Positions 44,346 through 52,782 of a DNA stretch of 64,000 nucleotides are shown here, piece by piece. Where the stretch lies: positions 496,001 to 560,000 of the forward strand of contig NZ_FOOT01000003.1 of assembly GCF_900113285.1 (NCBI RefSeq), given 5' to 3'. Below the pieces are notes generated by a model. It made no database searches. It was not told where the DNA came from and worked only from the letters and a program-made list of their open reading frames with translations. Position numbers and translations under genes: made by a program. The DNA comes from Pontibacter chinhatensis. GTDB taxonomy: Bacteria; Bacteroidota; Bacteroidia; Cytophagales; Hymenobacteraceae. The number at the start of each line of letters is the position of its first letter. The stretch's first letter is position 1.

Positions 44346-45208
44346 AGTTTTGTTTTCTCTAAAAGTACAATGGTTTGCTTAGCTTCTTTTACGTCGTGCA
44401 CCCGCAAAATGTCGGCTCCCTTCATCAACGCCACACTGTTCACGGCTATTGTGCCCGTTAAGGCATCGGCCTGGTTTATACCCAGCGATTTATAGACCAT
44501 GGACTTGCGCGACATACCCACCAGCACTGGCAGCCCAAAGATGCGGAACTCCTCCAGGTGGCGCAGCAGCTCGTAGTTCTGATCCACCGTCTTGGCAAAC
44601 CCGAAGCCGGGATCCAGGATGATGTCCTTCACGCCGAGTTGCTGGAGCTTGGCCAGTTGCACACGCATCTCGTCCAGCACGTCTAGCACCAAATTGTTAT
44701 ACTCTGTCAGGCTGGCCATTGTCTGCGGCGTGCCGCGCATGTGCATGAGGATGTAAGGCACCTGCAGCCGGGCAACGGTCTCAAACATGGCCTCGTCCAG
44801 CAGCCCACCTCCCACGTCGTTGATGATGTGGGCGCCGGCGGCCATACTTGCCTCGGCCACATCGGCCCGGAAAGTATCGACGGAAATAATCGCTTCGGGA
44901 AAGTTCTGAAGGATGGCCTCGATGGCGGGTAGAATGCGGTCCTGCTCCTCCTGCGAGGTAACCTCTGCAGCACCTGGGCGGGTGCTGTAACCGCCAATGT
45001 CCAGTATGTCAGCGCCATCGGCCAGCATTTGTTCTGCCTTGCGCACGGCCTCCTCGGCGGAGTTCAGGCGGCTACCCGGGAAAAAGGAATCCGGGGTCAG
45101 GTTCAGGATGCCCATCACGAGTGGCACCTCCAGCGAGAGGAGCTTTCCGCGGGAGTTTAGTGTGGATTTTTTCTTAAAAAGCGTATCTTTCGCTTCCAAT
45201 GTTGGCAT
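44342..45208 (-). CDS. folP: Dihydropteroate synthase
   Basis: 288 residues from the ATG at 45208; a TTG at 45217 adds three. It joins pterin pyrophosphate and p-aminobenzoate in folate synthesis and is the sulfonamide target. Motifs are GILNLTPDSFFPG, DIGGYSTRPGA, IISVDTF, IINDVGG, DPGFGFAKT and the closing LRVHDV. Its start overlaps the divergent DUF1599 start (45199) by ten bases. Confidence 0.96.
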   Translation of the reverse strand: MPTLEAKDTLFKKKSTLNSRGKLLSLEVPLVMGILNLTPDSFFPGSRLNSAEEAVRKAEQMLADGADILDIGGYSTRPGAAEVTSQEEQDRILPAIEAILQNFPEAIISVDTFRADVAEASMAAGAHIINDVGGGLLDEAMFETVARLQVPYILMHMRGTPQTMASLTEYNNLVLDVLDEMRVQLAKLQQLGVKDIILDPGFGFAKTVDQNYELLRHLEEFRIFGLPVLVGMSRKSMVYKSLGINQADALTGTIAVNSVALMKGADILRVHDVKEAKQTIVLLEKTKL

Positions 45209-45798
45209 CTGCGTCAATTATTTTTAAAATTAAAGCTAAAAAGTTGATTAGTCAAACACTGCAGGAATATAATCAGGTAGTACAGCGCTGCAAGGATACC
45301 TTTGTGAAGAAAACCAAGGACTATGGCACTGCCTGGCGCGTGCTGCGGCTTCCGTCTATCACAGATCAGATCTTCATCAAGGCCCAGCGCATCCGCTCTA
45401 TCCAGGAAAAAGGCAAACAGCTGGTGGCCGACGACATCAACAGTGAGTTTGTGGGCATCATCAACTACTGCGTGATTGCGCTGATGCAGCTCAATCTGCC
45501 CGCCGACGCTCCGCTGAGCCTTTCGGCCGAGGAGGTGGAGCGGGAGTATACGCGCCACATCGAGGAAAACATCCAGCTGCTGAACGCTAAGAACCACGAC
45601 TACGGCGAGGCCTGGCGCGACATGCGCGTGAGTTCCATCACCGACATCATCCTGATGAAGCTTTACCGCACCAAGCAGATAGAGGACAACGAAGGGCAAA
45701 CGCTGATTTCGGAGGGCGTGGAGGCCAACTACCGCGACATGATAAACTACGCCGTGTTTGCGCTTATCAAGGCCGGGTATGCAGAGAAGGTCAGTTAA
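45199..45798 (+). CDS. DUF1599 protein
   Basis: 199 residues from ATG 45199; a TTG at 45244 (residue 16) is an alternative closer to the conserved part. The protein is an internal duplication: KTKDYGTAWRVLRLPSITDQ...KAQRIRSIQEK and KNHDYGEAWRDMRVSSITDI...KLYRTKQIEDN are the two halves, and each ends with a segment like FVGIINYCVIAL. The family is Bacteroidota-typical and may be a nucleotide-binding enzyme of the MazG/dUTPase-like kind, which is my inference. Confidence 0.85.
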   Translation: MLASASIIFKIKAKKLISQTLQEYNQVVQRCKDTFVKKTKDYGTAWRVLRLPSITDQIFIKAQRIRSIQEKGKQLVADDINSEFVGIINYCVIALMQLNLPADAPLSLSAEEVEREYTRHIEENIQLLNAKNHDYGEAWRDMRVSSITDIILMKLYRTKQIEDNEGQTLISEGVEANYRDMINYAVFALIKAGYAEKVS

Positions 45799-45823
45799 GG
45801 GCATGGGCTAAAAGTATAAATCA

Positions 45824-45909
45824 CTAACTTTTTAACCTTCTAACTTTCTAACTGTTAAGACGCAGGTGTTGCGACTCTCTAACTCCCAAACTCTTTAACT
45901 CTCAAACTT
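45824..45909 (-). repeat. Octamer tandem repeat, locus 2
   Basis: Two tracts of 8-bp period (45824-45858 and about 45874-45909) of CTAACTTT/CTCYYAAA type. On the minus strand the first has the same 28-base core as 43280-43315. It ends five bases before the ATG at 45915. Confidence 0.85.
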
Positions 45910-45914
45910 AAAAG

Positions 45915-47021
45915 ATGAAGTTTATCAGTAAATTCTTCTGGCTCTTTGTAGGGGTGCTGTTCATTTTTTCGGGGCTGATTAAGATAAACGACCCGGTGGG
46001 CACGGCTATTAAGTTGGAGGAGTATTTTGATGTCTTCTCGCAGGACATCGCGCCGTTTTTCAAGAGCTTTGAGCCTTACTCACTGTTTTTGTCCATCTTC
46101 CTGAGCGCGGCAGAGATTGTGCTGGGCGTGGCGCTGCTGGTGCGCTACCAGCTAAAGGCGGTGCTGTGGCTGCTGCTTATCATGATTGTGTTCTTCACGT
46201 TCCTTACCTTCTATTCGGCATACTTCGACAAGGTGACCGACTGTGGCTGCTTTGGCGATGCCATTAAGCTGACGCCGTGGGAGTCGTTCACGAAGGACGT
46301 GGTGCTGCTGGTGATGATTGTGGTGCTCCTGTTTACGCAGCAGTACCTGCAGCCCTTCATGCGCGCCTCCTCAGGGGCCATTATCACCATTATTGTCACA
46401 GCGCTGTCGGTGGCGGTGGGGTGGTATGCTTACGAGCACCTACCTTACATCGACTTCAGGGCTTATAAAGTGGGCAACAACATCCCGGAGCTCATGAAAC
46501 CATCGGAGCCGCTGCGCTACAAGTATATCCTGACCAAAAACGGGCAGGACGAGGAGTTTGAAGAGTACCCGATGGATACCACCTATACTTTTAAGCAGAT
46601 GGTGGCCATAAACCCGGAGGCAGGCCCCAAGATCACGGACTTTAACGTGTGGAACGATGAGGGCGACCACACGCAGGAGGTACTGACAGGCAAAAAGCTG
46701 CTGATAATTGTGCACAGCGTGGCCAAGGCAGAGACGGATAACATCAAAGACATAAACGCATTGGTGAAGGCCGCAGAGGCAGCCGGTATTACGCCCATGG
46801 TAGTAACCAGCAGCAGCTCCGCCGACTTCGAGAAGTTCCGCCACGAGGTAAACCTGGCTGTACCTTACTATTTCGGCGACGGCACTGTGCTGAAGACCAT
46901 TATCCGCTCCAACCCTGGCCTCGTGCTGCTGCAGGACGGCATCGTAAAAGGCAAATGGCACCATAACGACACCCCCAGTATAGAGGAGGTAAAAGAGGCG
47001 CTGACGGAACATGAGGAATAA
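45915..47021 (+). CDS. DoxX/MauE-like membrane protein with thioredoxin-like C-terminal domain
   Basis: 368 residues. Four membrane helices (about 5-25, 50-75, 80-105 and 125-145, plus one near 155-175) form a DoxX/MauE module, with the conserved IKINDPVGTAIKLEEYFDVF and redox-like CGCFGD motif. The second half (about 200-368) is a soluble thioredoxin-like fold without CxxC. Such BT_3928-type proteins are conserved in Bacteroidota next to DUF1599 and probably belong to envelope redox chemistry. The lipoprotein gene starts inside its last codons. Confidence 0.82.
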   Translation: MKFISKFFWLFVGVLFIFSGLIKINDPVGTAIKLEEYFDVFSQDIAPFFKSFEPYSLFLSIFLSAAEIVLGVALLVRYQLKAVLWLLLIMIVFFTFLTFYSAYFDKVTDCGCFGDAIKLTPWESFTKDVVLLVMIVVLLFTQQYLQPFMRASSGAIITIIVTALSVAVGWYAYEHLPYIDFRAYKVGNNIPELMKPSEPLRYKYILTKNGQDEEFEEYPMDTTYTFKQMVAINPEAGPKITDFNVWNDEGDHTQEVLTGKKLLIIVHSVAKAETDNIKDINALVKAAEAAGITPMVVTSSSSADFEKFRHEVNLAVPYYFGDGTVLKTIIRSNPGLVLLQDGIVKGKWHHNDTPSIEEVKEALTEHEE

Positions 47022-47751
47022 GCTACTTCTTGTACTGTTCTTCATACTTACTTTGGCTTCCTGTAAAGAGGAAAGTGCAACGTATGGAGTATGCAAGTAC
47101 GAAACAAGCAATCCGCAGCTACAGGTGTACAATGATCTGCTCATTGAGCTGGTAGAAAACGAATTCTATTACCTGTACCTCGGAGAGAAAGCGGATGTGC
47201 TGAAAGATGAGTTAGATAAACTTAATGACCCGGATTCTGTAGCTGCTTTTAATGCGGGTAATGCGAAATTGCAGGAGCTGAAGCAAGAGGTGGCAAAAGA
47301 TACGTCAGGGCTTAAGACAATCTATATTAGCCACAAGAATCATCATAAATATGTGTTCGATGAGTTTATTGCCGCGCTTTGGGGAAGGCAGGGGGCAGAT
47401 AGCCCTATGAGGCAGATGCTGAGAAAGTACGATGCAGACAGTAGCACTACGTTTTTACGTCTGCATGACCCTCAACTAAAGTATAGCGCTTCCGATTTCC
47501 AGGCCTGTACTTTCAAAGTCGGTTCTTTAGAGGGCGCTGATTTGATTTATGAATTGGAACCTGAGCAGATACAAAACGCCATCGGCCAAGTAAGCCTTTC
47601 TGAAATCCAATGGAATAAGCAGCGGAACAAAGGAGTTTTGTACTACGAGTTCTTCTGTAGCACAAAGTGCGGAAAGGGGGAGCTGATAGAGTTTGAGAAC
47701 GTGAATGGGCGCTGGAGGATATCTGAGCGTACGATGCTATGGATCTCTTAA
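47011..47751 (+). CDS. Lipoprotein of unknown function
   Basis: 246 residues, overlaps the DoxX gene by 11 bases. The lipobox is LTLASCKEE. The body has a helical part (about 35-95, charged) and Cys residues at YGVCKYE, DFQACTFK and FFCSTKCGKG. Base and codon use are noticeably more AT-rich than in neighbouring genes (for example gca/gat/aat codons), which hints at recent arrival or weak expression. I do not recognise a family. Confidence 0.68.
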   Translation: MRNKLLLVLFFILTLASCKEESATYGVCKYETSNPQLQVYNDLLIELVENEFYYLYLGEKADVLKDELDKLNDPDSVAAFNAGNAKLQELKQEVAKDTSGLKTIYISHKNHHKYVFDEFIAALWGRQGADSPMRQMLRKYDADSSTTFLRLHDPQLKYSASDFQACTFKVGSLEGADLIYELEPEQIQNAIGQVSLSEIQWNKQRNKGVLYYEFFCSTKCGKGELIEFENVNGRWRISERTMLWIS

Positions 47752-47797
47752 TGACAGCTGCGCTTACTGTTAGCATCACAATCTATACTTGAAACCA

Positions 47798-48304
47798 ATG
47801 CGAATCTTCCTGATAGGCATGATGGGCAGCGGCAAAACCACGCTGGGGCGGCAACTGGCCGGGCGGCTTGGCTATACGTTCGTGGACCTGGACGAGTACC
47901 TGGTGCAGCGTGAGGGGCAAAGTATAGCGCAGATTTTTGAGCGGCAGGGCCAGGAGCACTTCCGGAGGCTGGAGCGGCAGGCGCTGGAGGAGGTGGTGCA
48001 AGCCCATGAACAGGCCGTGATCTCTACCGGGGGCGGGGCTCCCTGCTTTTTTGATAACATAAATTACATCAACCAGCATGGCACCAGCATCTACCTGAAT
48101 GTGCCGGTAGAGCAGCTGGTAGAGAGACTTTTAGCACAGGGCCTGGAAGAGCGGCCGCTCCTGGCTGGCAAAAGCCCTGCAGAATTAAATTCCTTCCTGG
48201 CCGAAACATTAACCCACCGAAAGCAGTTCTACGAACGCGCAACCATTGCGCTCTCAGACGCCCAAGCCTCTGCGGATAACCTGTTAACCCTGCTTAACCT
48301 ATAG
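47798..48304 (+). CDS. aroK: Shikimate kinase
   Basis: 168 residues from the ATG at 47798. It phosphorylates shikimate with ATP on the aromatic pathway. The P-loop GMMGSGKTTLG, shikimate-binding DLDEYLVQREGQSI, ISTGGGAPCF, and the lid segment with arginines (EERPLLAG) are seen. Length is normal. Confidence 0.95.
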   Translation: MRIFLIGMMGSGKTTLGRQLAGRLGYTFVDLDEYLVQREGQSIAQIFERQGQEHFRRLERQALEEVVQAHEQAVISTGGGAPCFFDNINYINQHGTSIYLNVPVEQLVERLLAQGLEERPLLAGKSPAELNSFLAETLTHRKQFYERATIALSDAQASADNLLTLLNL

Positions 48305-48342
48305 CACCGACACCACGTTAATAAACTTTATACCGGAGGTAA

Positions 48343-48376
48343 TTGGTGGCTAAACTTTAAAAAATAAGTAGTTTTG
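48343..48376 (+). promoter_or_regulatory. Promoter of the fatty-acid hydroxylase gene
   Basis: TTG (48343-48345), 23-bp spacer, TAGTTTTG (48369-48376); ATG 29 bases later. Confidence 0.65.
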
Positions 48377-48404
48377 CAGCACTAACTGATACAGCAACCC
48401 AACT

Positions 48405-49016
48405 ATGAAACCTAATCACAAAGGAAGCGCACAGCTTTTCAAGAATCCGGTTCTGGAGAAGATGACCAGGACGCACATCGCCGTGCCTATCTCCATCTTC
48501 CTAATCATTGCAACCGGGCTAATCTACTACGGCATTACCCACGGATTTATCAGTATTTTAGAGGCCATCGGCTTCTTTTTCCTGGGGTGGTTTATTTTTA
48601 CGCTGATTGAGTACCTGGCGCACCGCTACGTTTTCCACATGGACACGGATACGCCCTTTAAGGCGCGCCTGCAGTACCTGTTCCATGGTAACCACCACGA
48701 GTTCCCGAAAGACAAGGAGCGACTGGCCATGCCTCCGATTGTAAGTATACTTTACGCTTCGGCCTTCTTCTTTATCTTCAAGATAGTCTTCGGCACTTTT
48801 GTGTTCGGGGTAGTGGCCGGCCTGCTGTTTGGCTACGCCATGTACCTGCTGGTGCACTATGTGGTGCATGCCTATCCGCCGCCCAAAAACTTCCTGAAAG
48901 AACTCTGGATTAACCATAGCATTCACCATTACAAGGATCCGGAGGCTGCCTTTGGGGTGTCCTCACCGCTGTGGGACTATATTCTGGGCACCATGCCGAA
49001 ACGAACCAAGAAGTAA
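48405..49016 (+). CDS. Fatty-acid 2-hydroxylase / sterol desaturase family membrane enzyme
   Basis: 203 residues with four membrane helices and the di-iron histidine boxes HRYVFH, HGNHHEFP, HYVVHA and HSIHHY. Enzymes of this kind add a 2-hydroxyl to acyl chains, for example of sphingolipids, which many Bacteroidota make. The exact substrate is inference. Own promoter and a strong terminator make it a single-gene unit. Confidence 0.9.
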   Translation: MKPNHKGSAQLFKNPVLEKMTRTHIAVPISIFLIIATGLIYYGITHGFISILEAIGFFFLGWFIFTLIEYLAHRYVFHMDTDTPFKARLQYLFHGNHHEFPKDKERLAMPPIVSILYASAFFFIFKIVFGTFVFGVVAGLLFGYAMYLLVHYVVHAYPPPKNFLKELWINHSIHHYKDPEAAFGVSSPLWDYILGTMPKRTKK

Positions 49017-49024
49017 CTCCAACA

Positions 49025-49079
49025 AAGCATAAAACAGAAAAAGGGACCTGGTTAAGGTCCCTTTTTCTGTTTTATGCTT
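49025..49079. terminator. Very long bidirectional terminator
   Basis: A 24-bp perfect stem (49025-49048 with 49056-49079; core AAAAAGGGACC / GGTCCCTTTTT). It serves the hydroxylase gene and the small convergent lipoprotein gene. Confidence 0.93.
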
Positions 49080-49086
49080 GTCTCGT

Positions 49087-49257
49087 TTATCTCCTGAACT
49101 TGCGGAATAGCCAGGTAATCAGCAGCACGATCAGCACGATAATAACGAGGGCTGTCCACATGCCTGCCTTAAAGATGTCTCCTATCACTTCGCAACTGCT
49201 CATCGTGAAGGCAAGCAGCACGAGCAGCATCATCAGGAATGGTTTTATAGTTTTCAT
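49087..49257 (-). CDS. Small lipoprotein with one membrane helix
   Basis: 56 residues from the ATG at 49257. The signal ends in FTMSSCEVIGDIFKAG (lipobox Cys about residue 22) and is followed by one hydrophobic helix (WTALVIIVLIVLLITWLF) and a basic end. Very similar small proteins occur throughout Bacteroidota, sometimes mislabelled. Function unknown. Confidence 0.75.
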   Translation of the reverse strand: MKTIKPFLMMLLVLLAFTMSSCEVIGDIFKAGMWTALVIIVLIVLLITWLFRKFRR

Positions 49258-49481
49258 GGTTTTATACTTTAGATGGTGCCCCGGCCTGTAGTAAACACGG
49301 CAACTCGCCGGCCAGCGCAAGTATGACAATATTGCCATGTATATTTACTGCTAAGCCCTTTAAAAGGTTGGCAGGCGAGGTATTACGGCACAAAAGTATA
49401 AAGCTTGCGGTGGGCTGCGCTTATCAAATGTGTGATTAAAATAATCTGGAGGTGGGGTTATGTGGTTACTGTATAACCTTG

Positions 49482-49489
49482 TAGATTTG
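49482..49489 (+). promoter_or_regulatory. -7 promoter element touching a GTG start
   Basis: TAGATTTG ends four bases before the GTG at 49494, implying a leaderless mRNA. Confidence 0.45.
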
Positions 49490-49493
49490 TAAC

Positions 49494-49868
49494 GTGCGCC
49501 ACTTTGTAAAGTACATACTGCTCTTTGCCTTTGCCGTGCTGGGCTTCTCCGGCTCGGAGCAGGGACGCTATGCCGAGGCAGTGCATACGTTGCCCCAGGC
49601 GCCTGCAGCCAATAAAGAGCCGGACAAGCTGTCGGCAAACGAGCTGTACAAGCTGTCGGGCCTGCAGCGGGCAGAGGAGCGGGTAAATACTGCACAAAGC
49701 CAACCAGCGCCACCATCCAAAGGCAACGCGGGCGGTTTATTGGCGCGGGGTTATGCGCTTGAGCTACAGGTGCAAAGCCTTGTTTCGCAACAGGTGCTGC
49801 GTTCCAGGTTAATCTGCCTGAGCCTGACCGTTCGGGAAATCATCTTCCCCTTCCACTACTTCTGGTAA
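49494..49868 (+). CDS. Small secreted protein of unknown function
   Basis: 124 residues from a GTG start. The N-terminal hydrophobic segment (VKYILLFAFAVLGF) suggests a signal sequence; the middle is Pro, Gln and Asn-rich and the end is hydrophobic (ICLSLTVREIIFPFHYFW). No family is recognised. The -7 element directly upstream supports expression; no database evidence is available here. Confidence 0.45.
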   Translation: MRHFVKYILLFAFAVLGFSGSEQGRYAEAVHTLPQAPAANKEPDKLSANELYKLSGLQRAEERVNTAQSQPAPPSKGNAGGLLARGYALELQVQSLVSQQVLRSRLICLSLTVREIIFPFHYFW

Positions 49869-49986
49869 TTCAGCTATACTTCCGGTAACGGCTGGGTGCG
49901 GCTCAGCCTCTTTAAAGCCCTGCTGGCATGTTGGTGCATGCTTTGCCGTGGCGTGTAGTTTATTATATAAAAAGAAGTATAGCAAG

Positions 49987-50505
49987 ATGGATTTATCAAC
50001 CATAATTATAGGAATAGTTGCGCTGGCGCTGTTTGTGGTGCCAATTATGTACATCCAAAGGGTACAGAAAAGGAAAGCTGAGAAGCAGTTGCATGAGTTT
50101 ATTACACAGGGCGAGGCGCAGCAGCTAAAGTTAACAAAGCATGAGTTCTGGGATGATTGCTACGGCATCGGCCTTGATGAGAGGCAGCACAAGCTGTTTT
50201 ATGTGAGAAAGTTCAAGGACCGGGAGCAGCAGAAGGTAGTGAGCCTTGCCGATATGAAGAAGTGCAGCGTATCGAACCTGAGCCGCGAATCGAACGGAAC
50301 CAAAGTAATTGATCAGATAGAGCTGCGTTTCACTCCCCGTGACGCTAAGGCGCAGGATGTATGCCTGGAGTTTTACAGCCGCGAGGTTAACCTGATGCTG
50401 GCTGAGGAGCTGCAAACGGCTAACAAATGGAGTGCCATTGCCAATGAGGGCATTGTGGCCGCTTCGGCCTCTGTCTCATCTCATACTTCTGTGCCTACAG
50501 CATAG
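49987..50505 (+). CDS. Membrane-anchored protein of unknown function
   Basis: 172 residues from the ATG at 49987. One N-terminal membrane helix (IIIGIVALALFVVPIMYIQR) anchors a cytosolic domain that has a PH-like strand pattern (KLFYVRKFKDREQQKVVSLA, QIELRFTPRD). The tail is Ala/Ser-rich. An in-frame extension to 49948 adds 13 residues with no support. Confidence 0.65.
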   Translation: MDLSTIIIGIVALALFVVPIMYIQRVQKRKAEKQLHEFITQGEAQQLKLTKHEFWDDCYGIGLDERQHKLFYVRKFKDREQQKVVSLADMKKCSVSNLSRESNGTKVIDQIELRFTPRDAKAQDVCLEFYSREVNLMLAEELQTANKWSAIANEGIVAASASVSSHTSVPTA

Positions 50506-50539
50506 TCAATCACATAAGCAAAGTATAAGCCCATATTTG

Positions 50540-50577
50540 AAGCGGGCCGGGTGATGCACCCGGCCCGCTTGTTTTTT
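50540..50577 (+). terminator. Intrinsic terminator
   Basis: AAGCGGGCCGGGTG pairs with CACCCGGCCCGCTT over ATG and GTTTTTT follows. Confidence 0.93.
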
Positions 50578-50777
50578 ACATCGCCACCCCAAACACATAA
50601 AAGGAGGCTCACCTAGTATAGCTATCAACTGATATATTCTGAAATTTTTTTGAATTTTATCAAGGTGTTCTGCTTACTTGATTCTGGTTTGCATCGTATT
50701 ACTTGTGATTAGAATAATCATACTTTGGGCTGCCTGGACCATGGTTGTCGGAGTCATAAACAAGTAACATATAATAT

Positions 50778-52478
50778 ATGCAATTAAACCAGCCAAGTAA
50801 ACCGATCCTGACTGAGGAGAGGGTGGTAAAGATCGAGGTTATAACAGGGGAGAGCGTTTTACAACTGCTTTCAGACAACAGCTTTTTGCTTAGCTGGTCC
50901 AGCCTTTACCAATCGTGCCCCTGGGCCACTGTTTTCCAGAGCCATGAATATGTAAGCGTGTGGTATCAGATATACCATCAGCAACATCTGCCTATCGTGA
51001 TAAAAGAAGAAACAGGAGGCAGGCTAACAGGCCTTCTGACGCTGGCTAAGGATGTAAAAGAACTTGGAATTACGGCTGCCGGAGGCTGGAGCGCCTACTA
51101 CCATACCTGGCTTGTGGCGGATTATGACGACAATGGATTTATAAAGAAGGCGCTAACACTGGTCAGACAGAAATTTCCCGGGCAAAAAATCACGTTTAAG
51201 TATATCCCTCCGCAAACCCCACTCGGCTGGTTAGATGGGGGCTACTGGAGCAGACGACACGTTATCCGCCCGTTCCTGCGGCCGGTGATGGACTTTACTG
51301 CCCCCAATGTGGGGAAACTCTTCAGCAAAAAACAGTTCAGGGAGGGCCGCAACCGCTTGAGCAGGGTTGGCAATCTTACCTATGAGCAGATTACGGACTA
51401 TGACGCCTTTGTTTCTGTACTGGATGAACTTGCCGACCAGTATGACTTCCGGAAAGCGGTGACACTGAATAAAACACCGTTCAGAAAGAACCTGCAGAAA
51501 AAGGAGTTCCTTTTGGCCCTCTACAGGCAAAACATACTTCATGTAGCGGTGCTGAGGGTGAACGGGCATATCGCTGCCTCTCTTGTGGCTACCGAGGGCA
51601 AAAACAGGTGGGTTCACGGTGCCGGTATAAACACGCACTCACCTCTTTACGGCAAGTACTCCCCAGGCTATTTAATCATGGTAATGCTTGGGCAGCATTT
51701 GTACGGAAAAGGGTACCAGGCCTTTGACCTAACCCCAGGAGGGCACGAGTACAAAGAGAGGCTAGCCAATACACACGATCAGCTCTACGAACTCTGTATC
51801 ACAAGCCAGTGGGATGCTTTATCTACCAAGTTATACTATGACTACCTGAAGGAGGGGAGTAAGGCATTGTTCTCTGGTGCAGGTATCAACCTAAAGTACG
51901 TGAAGCGCTCTATTGATAAGAAGGTAAAACTTGGGAAAGAAAAGCTGAAATTAGCCAGGCATGGAAGTATAGGTGCCCTGGCCGAGCGGGGCAGTGTGGA
52001 GGAAGGCAGCGGAGGTAAAAGCATTGTCTTTAAAATCGATCCGGTTAAAAGCGATGCAACTGATGGTGCTCCTGTAAAAGTCAACAGCCTGTGTGATCTC
52101 CTCGATTTTGACGCGGACGGAGGGAGCATCACACGTTGGGAGTTTATGAAAGAGAGTGTGCAACGATTCGAGAACGGCGAGCAGGCCTATACTTTGGTAA
52201 AAGACGGACGCCTGGCAGCTTGTGTATGGAGGCACCCGGAGATGAAACATGCTGAAAAGGATAGTGCCTGCTTGCACCATGGGGCGGTGATGCTTGATGG
52301 GATTTACTGCCACGCGGACGCACACAAAGCCTTACCTACGTTTTTAGCTGCCGTTGCCACACAATTACCTGGCGATGGCTCGCATCTTTACCTAAGAGTC
52401 AGTGATACCGACAAAACTATATGCACAGCATTGGACAAAGCAGGCTTTGCTACAGAAAGCGTGCTGCATAATAACTAG
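50778..52478 (+). CDS. GNAT/FemAB-like (BioF2/CelD) acyltransferase with a second C-terminal domain
   Basis: 566 residues. Residues about 20-370 form a CelD/BioF2-type acetyltransferase unit: WATVFQSHEYVSVWYQIY, an acyl-CoA site with FREGRNRLSRVG and the LVATEGKNRWVHGAGIN ... GYLIMVMLGQHLYGKGYQAF stretch typical of the family. After a Lys-rich linker (about 370-430) comes a further domain of about 130 residues, GNAT-like at its end (LYLRVSDTDKTICTALDKAG). Such proteins act in exopolysaccharide or cell-surface modification. Base use is more AT-rich than in the neighbours and the gene stands alone beside tRNA-Asn, so acquisition by transfer is possible. Confidence 0.78.
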   Translation: MQLNQPSKPILTEERVVKIEVITGESVLQLLSDNSFLLSWSSLYQSCPWATVFQSHEYVSVWYQIYHQQHLPIVIKEETGGRLTGLLTLAKDVKELGITAAGGWSAYYHTWLVADYDDNGFIKKALTLVRQKFPGQKITFKYIPPQTPLGWLDGGYWSRRHVIRPFLRPVMDFTAPNVGKLFSKKQFREGRNRLSRVGNLTYEQITDYDAFVSVLDELADQYDFRKAVTLNKTPFRKNLQKKEFLLALYRQNILHVAVLRVNGHIAASLVATEGKNRWVHGAGINTHSPLYGKYSPGYLIMVMLGQHLYGKGYQAFDLTPGGHEYKERLANTHDQLYELCITSQWDALSTKLYYDYLKEGSKALFSGAGINLKYVKRSIDKKVKLGKEKLKLARHGSIGALAERGSVEEGSGGKSIVFKIDPVKSDATDGAPVKVNSLCDLLDFDADGGSITRWEFMKESVQRFENGEQAYTLVKDGRLAACVWRHPEMKHAEKDSACLHHGAVMLDGIYCHADAHKALPTFLAAVATQLPGDGSHLYLRVSDTDKTICTALDKAGFATESVLHNN

Positions 52479-52540
52479 CCAGTTGCGTCAGGTGCAGGAG
52501 GGGTTGAGTAACTGCCTTTAACGCTGAGCTATAGTATACA

Positions 52541-52572
52541 AAACAAAAAAGCCACTCATTTCTGAGTGGCTT
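52541..52572 (-). terminator. Terminator of the tRNA-Asn gene
   Basis: On the minus strand AAGCCACTCA pairs with TGAGTGGCTT over GAAA, and TTTTG follows, four bases after the tRNA 3' end. Confidence 0.88.
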
Positions 52573-52575
52573 CTG

Positions 52576-52649
52576 CTCCCCCTCCTGGGCTTGAACCAGG
52601 GACCCCCTGATTAACAGTCAGGTGCTCTAACCAACTGAGCTAAGGAGGA
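52576..52649 (-). tRNA. tRNA-Asn (anticodon GTT)
   Basis: 74 bases on the minus strand. Acceptor TCCTCCT pairs with AGGGGGA (one G-T) with discriminator G. The D arm AGCTCAGTTGGTTAGAGC, the anticodon arm CCTGACTGTTAATCAGG with GTT at 52613-52615 and the T arm CCTGGTTCAAGCCCAGG are complete. CCA is not encoded. No duplicated 3' end was found that would mark an integrated element. Confidence 0.96.
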
Positions 52650-52782
52650 ATGTTATGTTATCGCCGGCAACTGTCTCGCCGTTTGATGATGCAATATTAC
52701 GGCAGTTAAGCTTAATACGCAAGTATGGTCTCAAAAAAATCTTTCCAGTAAGATTAATTTGCTGGAAATCAATCTAAAAAAT

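Noticed and set aside
50778..52649. Genomic island or prophage at tRNA-Asn
   Set aside because: No integrase, no phage gene and no duplicated tRNA end; only base composition is slightly unusual.
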